64,000 nucleotides of DNA from Rickettsiales bacterium Ac37b. GTDB lineage: Bacteria > Pseudomonadota > Alphaproteobacteria > Rickettsiales > Arcanibacteraceae. The position numbers and the translations under genes are program-made. The DNA lies in NCBI GenBank assembly GCA_000746585.2, contig CP009217.2:1678662-1742661 (forward strand), given 5' to 3'. The notes below the pieces were generated by a model. The model worked only from the letters and a program-made list of their open reading frames with translations. It was not told the origin of the DNA and ran no database searches. Positions within the stretch are counted from its first letter, which is position 1. The number at the start of each line of letters is the position of its first letter. Positions 18,292 through 28,554 of this stretch are shown in pieces.

Positions 18292-19268
18292 ATGAATCAA
18301 AAAATATTTCAATATATTATAGCAAATAAAAAAATTGTTCATAGAAAGATTGAGAGGCCACTTCCTGATAAAAATGAAGTGCTAATTAAAGTTAAAGCTG
18401 CAGGAATTAATAGGGCTGATTTGCTTCAAGTAGAAGGCAAATACTTTGCACCAGAGAATTATGAAAACTTACCTGGATTAGAAGTTGCTGGAGAAATTGT
18501 TCAAATCGGGAATGAAGTAAATCACTTTAATATAGGTGAAAAAGTTTGCGGATTATTACCAGGCGGCGGTTACTCTGAATATGTAATATTAAATCAAGAC
18601 ATATTATTACCTATACCTTCAAGCTTAAGCTACCTTGAAGCAGCCTCCTTGCCTGAAAGCGTATATAGTTTTATTTGAATTTTTTTTGGCCTAACTCTAT
18701 TTTTAAACCTAACGATAAACTATTAGTGACAGGAGGTGCAAGCGGAATTAGTACACTTGCTATTCAACTAGCTAAATCATATAATATGCATGTGTGCGCA
18801 CTTGTTTCTAATGAAGAAAAAAAAGAATTTTGTCAAAAATTAGGAGCGGATTTAATTATAAATTATAGAAAAGAAAATTTTGTACATGCTTTAAAATTAT
18901 CAAATTTTTCTCCTGATCTAGTTTTAGACATGTATGGAGGAGAATTTATTGAAAAATATTTACACCTTATCAATTATGAAGGAAAAATCTTATTGATAGG
19001 TGTTATGAATAACAGCATTGCTTCCTTTTCTGTTGGAAGGCTATTAATGAAAAATGGTTCAATTATAAGCAAAACTCTACGTTCTCAAACTACTCAAACT
19101 AAAATAAAAATGACTAAAGGATTGCTCCACAAAGTTTGGCCCCTAATAGAACAAAATAAAATAAAACCATATGTAAGTAAAGTTTTTTCCTTTGAACAAA
19201 TAGAAGAAGCACATAATTTTATGCAGTTAAATAAGCATTTTGGTAAAATAGTATTATCAAATGTTTAA
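18292..19268 (+). pseudogene. NAD(P)H-quinone oxidoreductase (MDR family), split by a frameshift
   Basis: Zinc-independent medium-chain oxidoreductase of the quinone reductase type. The first part (18292-18678, 128 residues) holds the GroES-like domain (GINRADLLQVEGKY, PGLEVAGEIVQIG, GLLPGGGYSEYV). It ends prematurely at YSFI-stop just after EAASLPESVY. The second part (18675-19268, 197 residues, apparent TTG start) continues in another frame with NFFWPNSIFKPNDKLLVTGG, the nucleotide-binding ASGISTLAIQLAK, and the normal C-terminus to HFGKIVLSNV. A single-base indel near 18668 restores one 325-residue protein, the usual length. Probably a recent inactivation, or a sequencing error. Confidence 0.88.
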
Positions 19269-19476
19269 ACTCTGTGATTCATATTTTATACATTTTTTAT
19301 CTAGATTAAAAACTAGACTTGTATATTCAGGTAGAGTATTTTCATAGTTCACAATAGGGGCATTGTCACCTACATCAAAAAACCCTACCAAAAACAGAAT
19401 ATCATAGCTGAGCTTGAACAAGCTTTAAAGGTAAAACATGGCACTTGATTTTATCTTTTAAAGATATATTTTTATA

Positions 19477-19569
19477 TCAGTTGGTGGTATTTTTCTTACG
19501 TTTAGTAGGTTTGCTTTTGATAGGTGGAATAAAAGTATCTTTTACTTCCTCGTTATATGTATCTACCAT
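19477..19569 (-). pseudogene. Lys-rich C-terminal tail remnant
   Basis: A 30-codon frame (MVDTYNEEVKDTFIPPIKSK... to stop at 19477) overlapping the end of the phospholipase D fragment in another frame. It looks like the 3' tail of a deleted gene, possibly of the same phospholipase-like gene after an internal deletion. The rest of 19269-19476 contains short degenerate coding-like scraps (for example QNIIAELEQALKVKHGT near 19400-19447) and no gene. Confidence 0.35.
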
Positions 19570-19919
19570 ATTTGTATGTATATTTGGCTGATTAAAGAAT
19601 CTGCGATCCCTACGTCGGTAAACCCGTATGCCTGAACGTATATACTTTTAGTCGCCTGATTTATCGTTTCAGTTATTACTTTGCTACAACCAGATGGTGG
19701 AGTAAAGCATGTAGAAATTCTAATAGGTGGTATAATATTATTATTTGCTTCTTTAATGGTAGGTGAAGGTATTTGTTCCTGATTTGATGACAACGCAGAG
19801 TTATTATTAGTAAAACTTGATAATGAATTACATGCTGTTACTCCTATCATTATTCCTACAATAAGAGAAAAAGTAATATTACGCACTTTAGATTTATGGG
19901 CTAGTTTTCTTTTACTCAT
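19563..19919 (-). pseudogene. Phospholipase D-family protein, N-terminal fragment
   Basis: It starts MSKRKLAHKSKVRN, followed by a hydrophobic segment ending IGVTAC (possible lipoprotein or signal sequence), a Ser/Asn-rich linker, then STCFTPPSGCSKVITETINQ and KSIYVQAYGFTD, which is the beginning of the rickettsial Pld/Nuc-type PLD domain. The frame then ends (SLISQIYIQIW), before either HxKxxxxD catalytic motif, so the product cannot be an active phospholipase. Rickettsial Pld is linked to phagosome escape; here only a 5' fragment remains. The first ~30 codons plus upstream DNA are duplicated in inverted orientation at 30732-30847. Confidence 0.75.
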
Positions 19920-19970
19920 ATTAAAACTCAATATATGAAATTATAGATGTTAAGATGATTACTAATAGAC
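19855..19970 (-). repeat. 116-bp inverted repeat, left copy
   Basis: Covers the 5' leader and first ~22 codons of the PLD fragment. The reverse complement matches 30732-30847 over 116 bp with about three mismatches. The two copies are inverted and bracket the toxin region. Confidence 0.85.
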
Positions 19971-20085
19971 ATTATTGCTTCCATTATAGCAAGTATTCCA
20001 GTTAAAATTTTATCAACTTTATCATTTCTTACTGCTTAATCAAAAGGTTCATTGTAAGCAAAACTATAGAAATAAATATAAGAGA

Positions 20086-20292
20086 ATAGTAGCAATTTGT
20101 TATGATAATAATATTAATAATATAGATTTTAGCCAAGCAATGGTACTCCAAGGTTTAGTTCTAGCCTATAGAAGATATTCAAAAAAATATGTTATAGATA
20201 CAATATTCCCAAAAGCTAAAACTTGGTTTCTGGAACAGCCAGTTTATTTTTCCTTGAAAATGGCGGCAGCAACATTGATACTTGAACTTTAA
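20086..20292 (+). pseudogene. Staphylococcal-nuclease-like (SNase) C-terminal remnant
   Basis: The open frame reads IVAICYDNNINNIDFSQAMV then LQGLVLAYRRYSKKYV and KAKTWFLEQ. This matches the C-terminal half of thermonuclease domains, where the pattern is VA-C-Y, then G-A-AYRRYS-xY, with conserved Arg/Tyr. There is no start codon and the N-terminal catalytic half is missing, so this is a relic. The remaining sequence to 20418 holds no gene. Confidence 0.55.
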
Positions 20293-20418
20293 GAAAAGTA
20301 AAAATCTCTTATTTTTTCAACTGTATAAATTAGTATTTTCTGAATAATTGACAAACCAAGTTAATCAAATCACTCATCCCAGAATCTATTAAGCCTACAA
20401 CCTTATAGCTATATTAAA

Positions 20419-20883
20419 TTATTCTCCAGAATCTAACTCAAACCCAGGAAGTTTTAGGTCTTTGTTATCCTTGGAGATGGTTTTGTTAACATTGTTTTCC
20501 TCTTGAATTATAGGATTGTCAGTAACAAACTTACCAGCTATCTTGGCGTGTTTTTCTAACTCATCTATTACCCAAGTAACCCACTCCTTATGTTCTTCAA
20601 TAGTCGGATAAGAAAAATTACATGTATCTGCTATCCATTTTGATGGAAATTCTTCTAATGCTAGAATTTCCCTTCCTTGCTTGATGGTTTCCATTATATA
20701 TTTAGCTTCAAAGGTTTCGATATATCTCTTAATTGTACCAAGATCAAGTTGCGTTCCAAATTCTTTTGGCGACAAATTTTCAGGTTTTTCAAGATCAAGA
20801 TAAGTGTCTTCTAGGAAATATCCTAAAAGACATGAAATCCAATCATATTTGTTTGAAAAAAATCTATGTTGATCAATATCCAT
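20419..20883 (-). CDS. CdiI-like immunity protein for the RNase A-like toxin
   Basis: Acidic 154-residue protein (MDIDQHRFFSNKYDWIS...PGFELDSGE) with no signal peptide or membrane segment, starting three bases after the toxin stop. The position, size, acidity and a W-rich C-terminal half (EEHKEWVTWVIDELEKHA) fit the cytosolic immunity proteins that follow CDI and polymorphic toxins. The sequence resembles contact-dependent growth inhibition immunity proteins, but I cannot assign the exact Pfam family. Its role would be to bind and block the adjoining nuclease in the producer and in sister cells. It is intact, unlike many neighbours. Confidence 0.65.
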   Translation of the reverse strand: MDIDQHRFFSNKYDWISCLLGYFLEDTYLDLEKPENLSPKEFGTQLDLGTIKRYIETFEAKYIMETIKQGREILALEEFPSKWIADTCNFSYPTIEEHKEWVTWVIDELEKHAKIAGKFVTDNPIIQEENNVNKTISKDNKDLKLPGFELDSGE

Positions 20884-20886
20884 AGT

Positions 20887-22218
20887 TCACTCCACTGGAA
20901 AAGAAGTTATAATTTTAGGACCATCTTGAGTTTTAAGTATTCGAACAACAGCTTTATTTCTAGGGGTTAACCTAGTTTCTCCTGGTTTTAAACCTTCTCC
21001 TATATTTTCTGTAAAACTTCCTATAAATTCCTGACTTTTGCCCACAGCAGCATTCTTTATCCAATCTACAAATGCCTTTTCATTCTGTTCTAGAATTCCC
21101 TTTACTACCTTATTAGCTGTTTCATAATCTGGGTAGGTGGTAGATCCAGTTAAATCTTTTCCTGTTTTTTGCTTATGCTCAGCAAATCTTCCACTCAAAT
21201 AATCTATATCCCTACCAATGTGTTTATATTCAGTATGCCCTTTATGTGCCTGACCTTCGTGATTCTTGATATCAAAGTCAGTAAAATCTATTTTCCCATT
21301 ATTATCTATTTTGATTTTATATAAAATAGACATATCCACATCAGAATCAGGGATTTCAAAGCCTTGGTCTACTGACTGTTTGCTGGTTGGGATTGGCGTG
21401 TGCAAAATTTTAATGCCTTCTGCTTCAGGCATTGGTGTGGACAGGATTTTGCCTTCCTCTTGATGTATTGGCGTGCTCAGTATGCTTCCCTCATTCTTAT
21501 GCTCGGGGGTATAAATAATATTGCCCTTATTCACTTCGGTGAGTATGGCATGGTACACAGTAATTGCCGTACCAACTAAGAGCGCGCTACATACTGGGTT
21601 TGATAAGCAGTAACTAACTGCTAAAACTGCTGGCGTTGCCGGACCAAAAGCATGAGATGTTTGGATTATGCTATCACTAATTTTAGCAAATAGACTCTTT
21701 TCAGTAGGGTTTGCTTGATTATATAAATCTGTCATAATCTCTTTACGGCGCTCAGGGCTTGCATTTCTTAACTGATCCACAAATTTATGCAGTTCCTTTT
21801 TCATCGCATCTTTATCAAGGCCCGAAGCTTTGATTTCATCAACTGCGCGGTCAATTGCTGCATGATCCGCATTATAAGCACTTGCTCCTGCTTTGGAAGC
21901 TATATAGTTACTATCTTGAGCTCCAGCTGGAAACTTATTCTGCCCTTGTGTATGATGATTATCATTTGCTTGCTTTGATGGATTATATTTAGCGCCATTT
22001 GGCAGTTTAATCGTAGTTTCAGCTTGGATTTTGTCTGGGTTTTTAATGCCATTTAGCTTAGCTAATTCCTCAACTGTTGTACCATGGTTTTTGGCAATTT
22101 GAGATAAGGTATCACCCTGCTTTACTTCATAGGAAGTTGGTTTATTATTGTCGTTAGCTCCTCCACCATTATTATCGCCAGTTGCAATAAACTCGCTAGT
22201 ATCTTTTGCTTTTTCAAT
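20887..22218 (-). CDS. LysM-containing polymorphic toxin with C-terminal RNase A-like (CdiA-CT) domain; 5' end missing
   Basis: The frame is open from just inside the IS630 junction (22218) to the TGA at 20887, 443 codons. A usable ATG appears only at 21804 (305 residues). In order there are: a LysM domain (codons ~30-73, YEVKQGDTLSQIAKNHGTTV), a helical region, a hydrophobic segment (TPAVLAVSYCLSNPVCSALL), a short repeated motif (SILSTP, KILSTP, KILHTP), and a final ~110 residues with HTEYKHIGRDIDYLSGRF, a YPDYETANKVV segment and the end VVRILKTQDGPKIITSFPVE. That layout matches the bacterial CdiA-CT RNase A-like toxin family, which degrades RNA. An in-frame TAA at 22219-22221 sits beside the IS, so the N-terminal delivery part is absent. 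It is followed by its immunity gene. Confidence 0.72.
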   Translation of the reverse strand: MEKAKDTSEFIATGDNNGGGANDNNKPTSYEVKQGDTLSQIAKNHGTTVEELAKLNGIKNPDKIQAETTIKLPNGAKYNPSKQANDNHHTQGQNKFPAGAQDSNYIASKAGASAYNADHAAIDRAVDEIKASGLDKDAMKKELHKFVDQLRNASPERRKEIMTDLYNQANPTEKSLFAKISDSIIQTSHAFGPATPAVLAVSYCLSNPVCSALLVGTAITVYHAILTEVNKGNIIYTPEHKNEGSILSTPIHQEEGKILSTPMPEAEGIKILHTPIPTSKQSVDQGFEIPDSDVDMSILYKIKIDNNGKIDFTDFDIKNHEGQAHKGHTEYKHIGRDIDYLSGRFAEHKQKTGKDLTGSTTYPDYETANKVVKGILEQNEKAFVDWIKNAAVGKSQEFIGSFTENIGEGLKPGETRLTPRNKAVVRILKTQDGPKIITSFPVE

Positions 22219-22223
22219 TTATC

Positions 22224-23160
22224 TATAGTCAATTAAGTTGAGAATAGCATAGAGAAGCCATAATCAATAGCATCGCTAAGGTTATTAAAATTAGTAATGA
22301 TAGGTTTGATTTTAGCTTTTAAATGAGCCCAATATTTTTCAATTGGGTTGAGATCAGGAGAGTAAGGTGGTAAGAATAAAAGTTTACAGCCTATATCTTC
22401 TATTAAATTCCTAGTTCTAGCTGACTTATGGAACGTTGCATTATCAAGTATTACAACTTGACCAAATCTTAGTTCGGGCACCAAACACTGACTAACCCAC
22501 TCGTTAAAAACTTCTGTATTACATGTGCCCTTGAAACACATTGGCGCAATAATTTTCTTCCCAACCTTACCTGCAATAAAGCTTTCTCAATCATGTTTTT
22601 TACCTGAGATATCACCATAAACTTTACTTCCTCTGAGACTGTATCCCCAAGAATAGTACAAATAGCTATCAATTCCACTCTCATCAATATAAACTATATC
22701 TTCCGCTTTATAGTTTGCGATAGCTGCCAAAAATAATTGCCGTTTTGCTTCATCCCGTTCACGATAGAGTGTGGTCTTTTTTTTCGTGTGATCCCCAAAG
22801 TCTTGAATGCCAAACAGATAGCAGCTGTAGACACATTAAAAACCTTTGCAAAATCAGATAATAGCCAATTGCTGTTTTTAGACACCTCGTTTAATAATTT
22901 GATTGGATCAAGCTTCTTCCATGGCTTAGCTGCTCGTGTGGCTGCTAAATTCCCGGATTTCGATCTCGATAACCATCTATAAATTGTTCTTTCACCTATG
23001 CCAAAAATTCTTGCAGCTTCTTCTCTGGTATAACCTTTATTAACATAGTGAATTACTTTTTTACGTAAATCTAAGGAATATGCCATTGCTTCTACTGTTT
23101 TGGGTTTATGAGCTTTTTAATATATCATATATCATGTCTTTATCAACTTAATTTACTATA
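22224..23160 (-). mobile_element. IS630-family insertion sequence, copy 3
   Basis: Same 937-bp element, same orientation as copy 1. I see only one base different from copy 1 (A instead of G near the left end, giving SMLFST in place of SMPFST at the transposase C-terminus). It lies back-to-back between two 5'-truncated toxin genes that point away from it. Confidence 0.93.
22233..23086 (-). pseudogene. IS630 transposase with frameshift site and in-frame TGA (copy 3)
   Basis: Same structure as the other two copies: HTH frame 23086-22694, A8 slippage run, second frame with IDESG, then the same TGA codon (HD-stop-ESFIAG), then the part with ILDNATFH and NPIEKYW. All three copies therefore share the stop, so it was present before they spread. 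Confidence 0.85.
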
Positions 23161-26100
23161 AATAATTTTGGTAAGATAGTAGTGATCAGTGGCAGAGGAT
23201 TTCTGCAAGGTTCCAATTTCTATATACATAATAATGGTTTGGTAAGGATAGGTAATGGTCTTAAAGTTATGGTAGACCATTATGTAATATTAAAACCTAA
23301 TTCTGCATTATATGCAGAAAGGTTAGAGATTCAGAATAAATTAGGTGGCAGAATAGCTGAGCTACAGCTTGAATCAGCTGATATGGTGGTTACTAGTGAT
23401 GCACATGTAAAGAGTAATAGAATACTTTTGACACGTGCTGGAGAATATCAGAAAGCACAACACTATGTAGATCCTAATCTTTTAAAGTGGGTGCATTATA
23501 ATGGAAAAGCATCACTTCAGGGAAGATGTATTTTAGAAAGAGAATTGGTTAATACTCTTGGTAATCCTGGTAAGATTGATATAGGTGGTAATTTTTATAT
23601 AGATAGTGAAAATAGGCCGGTTAATAAATATAGTAATGTTAATGTCAGAGGTATTATTACTAACTCTTTTGAAGAGGTTAGTGAAAAATTAGAAAATACA
23701 TATATATTAGATTCTAAAGTACATAAAGGAAGAGAAAGATACAAACAATGGATTTTAGGCGAAGGAGGAGTTCTTTTTGCTGCTCATTGTGATAATTATA
23801 ATATTCACATTCTTGGTCAAAGACAATTTTATGAGAAGCATACAACTAAAACAATTTTAGCAGTAACCAAACAACATAGTGATATTAATGTGCAGGCAAA
23901 ATATGATGCACTTAGTGTTGAAGGAATCGTGGATGAGAAGGTAGAAGAAACTGCTATTAATATTGAGGATTTAGAAAGTACAGCTTTTAAAGTACATATA
24001 GCTACTGACCAAGAAATTGCAGAGCGCTATGCTGACAAAGAAGAAAGTCGTTATGTAACTGAGAGTTTTAGTGATACTTCGCAGGAGATCCTTACCAGTA
24101 AAGCTGTTATAAATGAGAATATATCTCCAGAAGTTAGAGGATTAGATCCTGATCCAGATGAATTTGATGAAGAGGATATCCTACCTGATCAAGATGATGA
24201 TTTGGGTGATAATGAAAATAATAATCCAATTTCAGATGAAGTGTTTGGCACGGAAGAAAATATACCTCCTGCTGAGTTCAAAGAAAATAAAGCTAAATCT
24301 ACAGATGAAATTTGGCAAGAATTTGAAGAATTAAATTCAGATTTAGAAGAATATGACGAGATTCGGGCAAGCTTTGAGGCGATGAGTGAAATATCTAAAA
24401 AGAAAGATATTGATAATTGGAGTGCTGAAGATATTAAGCATTGGCATATTGATGTAAGTAATGTGCAGCAAAATATTGCAGAAGTTATAGCTATTGCTAA
24501 AAGAGCTTTATATTTAACCAATCACATTCAGCTGCGTGATGCGCAGTTAATTTCTGTTTTATCATTTTACCACGCGCCAGATCATCGGATAGCAGAAATT
24601 GGAACTGGCGAAGGTAAGACAGTTATTATAGCAATTCTTGCCTTACTTAAGGTACTTGAAGGGCATAATGTAAATATCGTCACTTCCTCGCATGTACTGG
24701 CAAGAAGTGCTGTCAAAGACATGCTTACATTCTATCAAATGTTTGGCTTTTCTTGCTCACATAATACTGATGATCACACCAGCAGCGGCATGAAGGAAGC
24801 CTATAATCATCCTATTGTCTATGGTGATGTGGTGCATTTTATAGGAGATAAATTGCGCCATGAAAATGGCAGGAATGTTTTGGGAGAAAGACAAGCTGAT
24901 ATAGTAATTGTTGATGAAGTAGACAGTATGTTGATTGATCAAAGCTCACATACCGTACTGCTTTCTGAGAAGATTAGTCGTTTTGAGCTATTACAAACCA
25001 TGTTTACAGCGATTTGGGCACAGTATAAAGTAATTGTAAATCAATTAGAGTTATTAGAAAATGGGCAATATATATGGCATAATCCTATTTTTAAAGGAGA
25101 GGATGTAGTTGATTATGAAAGTATCATTATCAATGATCCTGACAGAGTAATTATTTCGCATTTAAACAGTTATATAGAACATGCTATTTTAGATGAGGAG
25201 CATAGGGTGGTTAAAGTTCCGCGTCATTTAACCAGCTATATACGTATTCAAAAAGAGGCGTGGATCAAAGCAGTATTAATTGCTAATTCATATGTGTTGG
25301 AAAAAGATTATATTTTTGTTAAGACCGAAGATGGTGATCGAGACGTACGTCCATTTGATAAAATTTCTAATTTAGTTCAGGAGAGAACGGTCTTTGCTGA
25401 TGGGGTGCAGCAATTTTTACAGCTCAAAGAAGGGCTAAAAATGACAGCTGAAACTTTAACCATTAATTTTGCATCTAATGTATATTTTTTCAGTAACTAT
25501 AAAGAAGGTAAAGTTTACGGCTTAAGTGGAACTATAGGTATTGATTCTGATCAAAGTTTACTCAATGAGTTATATGATGTAGATTTTATCAAAATGCCAA
25601 GCTTTAAGGTAAAGAATTTTGTGCTCTATCCCCCTATGGCTTATCATAAATATGTATGGGAAGAGAAGATTGTAGAATCGGCAATTAAAATAGCACGTGA
25701 TGAAAAAAGAGCAGTGGTACTCGTTGCTGCACATATGCAGCAAGCCAAAATCTTTTATCAAATGCTACGAGAGTATTATGAGGTAGAGCATTTAAGACTT
25801 TACACTGATGATCGAACAGATAGCCATGTAATAGATGAAGAGCTTGAAGTAGGTAGAATTCTGGTATCAACCAGCGCTATTGGCCGTGGTATAGATTTAA
25901 AAGTAAGCAATGAATTAAATGAAAGTGGTGGTTTGCATGTTTTACTCACCTATCTACCTGATAATGAACGCGTAGACTGGCAAGTATATGGGCGCACAGC
26001 AAGATCTGGTAACCCAGGTAGTGGCCAGATGATTTTAAATTATGAACAAACTTTAAAGCGTTTATATGCCATTTATCCAGATTATGCTCTTTATGGAGTG

Positions 26101-28554
26101 GAGTCTTTTGAAGACCTCTTAGAATGGAGGAATGAGGCGGAAAGTGAGCGTTTAGAGCAAGATAAGGAATGCGGAATTCCGATGCTCTTACTCAAGGATA
26201 AGCTATTTAGTGAATACCGGAAGTTTTTTGCTGAATTTAATAATCGCGGGACCGATGAATTTAATGAGATTACAGCAGAGCTCAGTGAATTATGGGGTGT
26301 GTGGCTGAAGGATAAAGAACATTTAATGTCTTGTAGGGTAGATGAAGGCAAGAACGTAGAAGAAACTGAAAAGCTGCTGAAAGAAGAATTATATGAGTTT
26401 TTTGCCAAATGCAGAAGAGAGATAGTAGCTGGGAAATTCATCAAAAACCCAACCTATCAAGCTCATATAGCTTTTGATAGCGCGGATACTAGTGGCCTAA
26501 ATAAAGCAATAAAATTAGATCCAGATTTTGCCTTTTCAAGCTTATATCTAAAAGCGGTACTTGAAATTAGGGATAATCAAAAACACAGATCTCTCTATAG
26601 TTTGCAGGAAGCACTATCGAACCTAGAGGATGTGATGCTGCCACTTTATAGTCAGGGCCAAGCTTTAGCTGTGATGGCAGGGGTTGATCCTCTCAGTCCT
26701 CTTATTAAACAATATCATGATTATATAGAGATCTATACCAGCTATGCAAATAACATTAAGCAATCAATATCACTCATAGATCAATTAAAAGACACAGGCA
26801 AAGCTAACATACAGCAAGGTGAGTTTATAAAATTTGAAGAAATGATACCAACCGCAAACACCATGCAGGATGAGTTAGATGATGTAAGAGAGCTTGGTCT
26901 TAGGGGTTTTGTTGAAGTCGATTACTATATAACCCCAAAGAAATCAAGCTTTTTAGGTAATTTTGTAAGTGTGGTGCTAAGTGTCATCCAGATAGTGGCT
27001 GGAACTGCTTTGGGAGTGGCTAGTGGTGGCTTTTTAGCGCATTTTAGTAGTGGATTGATTGCAAATGGCCTCAAAGACATTCTTTTTACCGCAATAAATA
27101 CCGTCCAAGGAATTGGGATGGAGTTAAAGCAGGTGTTTAAGAGTAAGACTATAGATCTTGCTGTTAATGCCATTACTGCAGGCCTAAAGGTGGTGGCTAG
27201 TAAAGTTGCAAAGCATATTAAAGATGCAGGTTACGCAGAAGGATCTTGGCAAAGCAATGCCGGCAAAACTTTAGAAGGATGGACCGGAAAAGACAGCATG
27301 ACTTTTGGAGAACGTGTCTATAAAGATACTCTAATTACTGTAACTAGCCGAGCCCTTGATGAAGTTACCAGAATAGGATTTGACACACAAAAAGATAACA
27401 TAGAAACTCATGTTTATAGTAAGATATCAAAAATGCTATCCCGTCACCAAGAAGAAATAGAGCGGATAGCAGCAAATGATTTGTGGAAGCATGATAGAGT
27501 GGCAGAGAGAGCACTTGTAAATAGCGGAGAAGAGATTTTAATGCATCATTATCTTCCAGGATATAAGCAGATTCATCAGGAGATCCTTAGGGAAGTTGGA
27601 GGGCGGATTCCTTATATAGGTACGGTGCTCACAGCTTATGAAGTTGTTGGTGCGGCCAGTAAGGTGCTAAGCTTAACAGATCAGTTCTGCGAGGAGTTTG
27701 AGGGTCAGCTAGCTGCAAAGGTGCCAGATGATAAGAAGTTAATGCATACCCGTCTTGGTGTGATGGGTGCATCAAGTGATGCTATTTTAAATAAGATGGA
27801 GCAGCAGAATGCCTTCCCAGGAGGTAAGATTGACTGCGAGAGGGAACTAAATCTTGGTACATATGTGGCTGAGAAAGACCGGGTGAAAGAGGCATGTCAT
27901 GAGGTTGCTGGCCTAAAAGTTTCTGGAATTAGCGCCTATAAGGAAAAAATTACAGCAGAGCTATCGCAAATCATTACTCGACATATTATGGAGATGGTAA
28001 GTAAAGGGATCTTCCATCCGCTCAATATCCAGGCAGGTCAAGCGCTTGGCACTTCGATCTATGAAGGCACTCATGATGCACTGTTTAAAGCTAAAGTGGT
28101 GATGAGTAATCTGCCACAGCCAGAGAAAGAGGAACTGCTTGCTAAAGCTGATAATAAAGAACTGACCGAGAATCAAAAACGTGCCATTAGAGAAGGATAT
28201 GAGCCGGTTAAACTCGGTAATAAGCTGATGTTCTTTAACCCGGCAACTGGTTATTATGTGGATATTGATAAGCTCTATGAGAAAGGTATAGAGGAAAAAG
28301 CTAAGCCATCATCGGTTAAGAAACAAGCTAAGTCAAAGGTAAACCCAGCTACAGTTGCGTTTCCTACTCTTGAAAAAAGCACCTATAATTTAGGTGAACA
28401 CATTAAACCTGGTACTATGACCTTTAAAGAAGAAACTTTGGTTGCAGCAGCTGGGAGCTGGGAAGTTGCTGAAAGTGAGTTAGCTAAAGCTTCGCAGGAG
28501 ATTTTAGAGCGCAAGAAAGAACTGCTACACTCATTACATCATGAATTTAGCTAG
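23161..28554 (+). pseudogene. Giant polymorphic-toxin-like carrier with SecA-like ATPase core; 5' truncated
   Basis: Open from the IS630 edge (NNFGKIVVISGRGFLQGS); the first start-like codon is GTG 23182 (1790 residues) without a Shine-Dalgarno. Numbered from there: residues ~1-240 are Gly/Asn/beta-rich, like a haemagglutinin-type beta-helix. ~300-390 is acidic and disordered (DPDPDEFDEEDILPDQDDD). ~440-960 is a SecA-like DEAD ATPase with Walker A GTGEGKT (474-480), DEVD (578-581), TSAIGRGIDL and QVYGRTARSGNPG (934-946). Next come a helical part, a Gly/Ala-rich hydrophobic segment (~1254-1310), and a conserved pre-toxin module (~1480-1570, LTAYEVVGAASKVLSL). It ends LHHEFS and overlaps the next frame by 14 bases. 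SecA proper is encoded at 13341, so this is not the export motor. Base composition is less AT-rich than the flanks, suggesting acquisition. Confidence 0.75.

Noticed and set aside
24189-24521. Minus-strand frames inside the giant gene and other long genes
   Set aside because: They lie wholly antisense to a well-supported coding frame, with low-complexity Ser/Leu-rich products and no motifs.
23161-28554. Second functional SecA (SecA2)
   Set aside because: It lacks the SecA scaffold/wing layout and C-terminal zinc tail, and the ATPase is embedded in a toxin-like carrier with no start codon.
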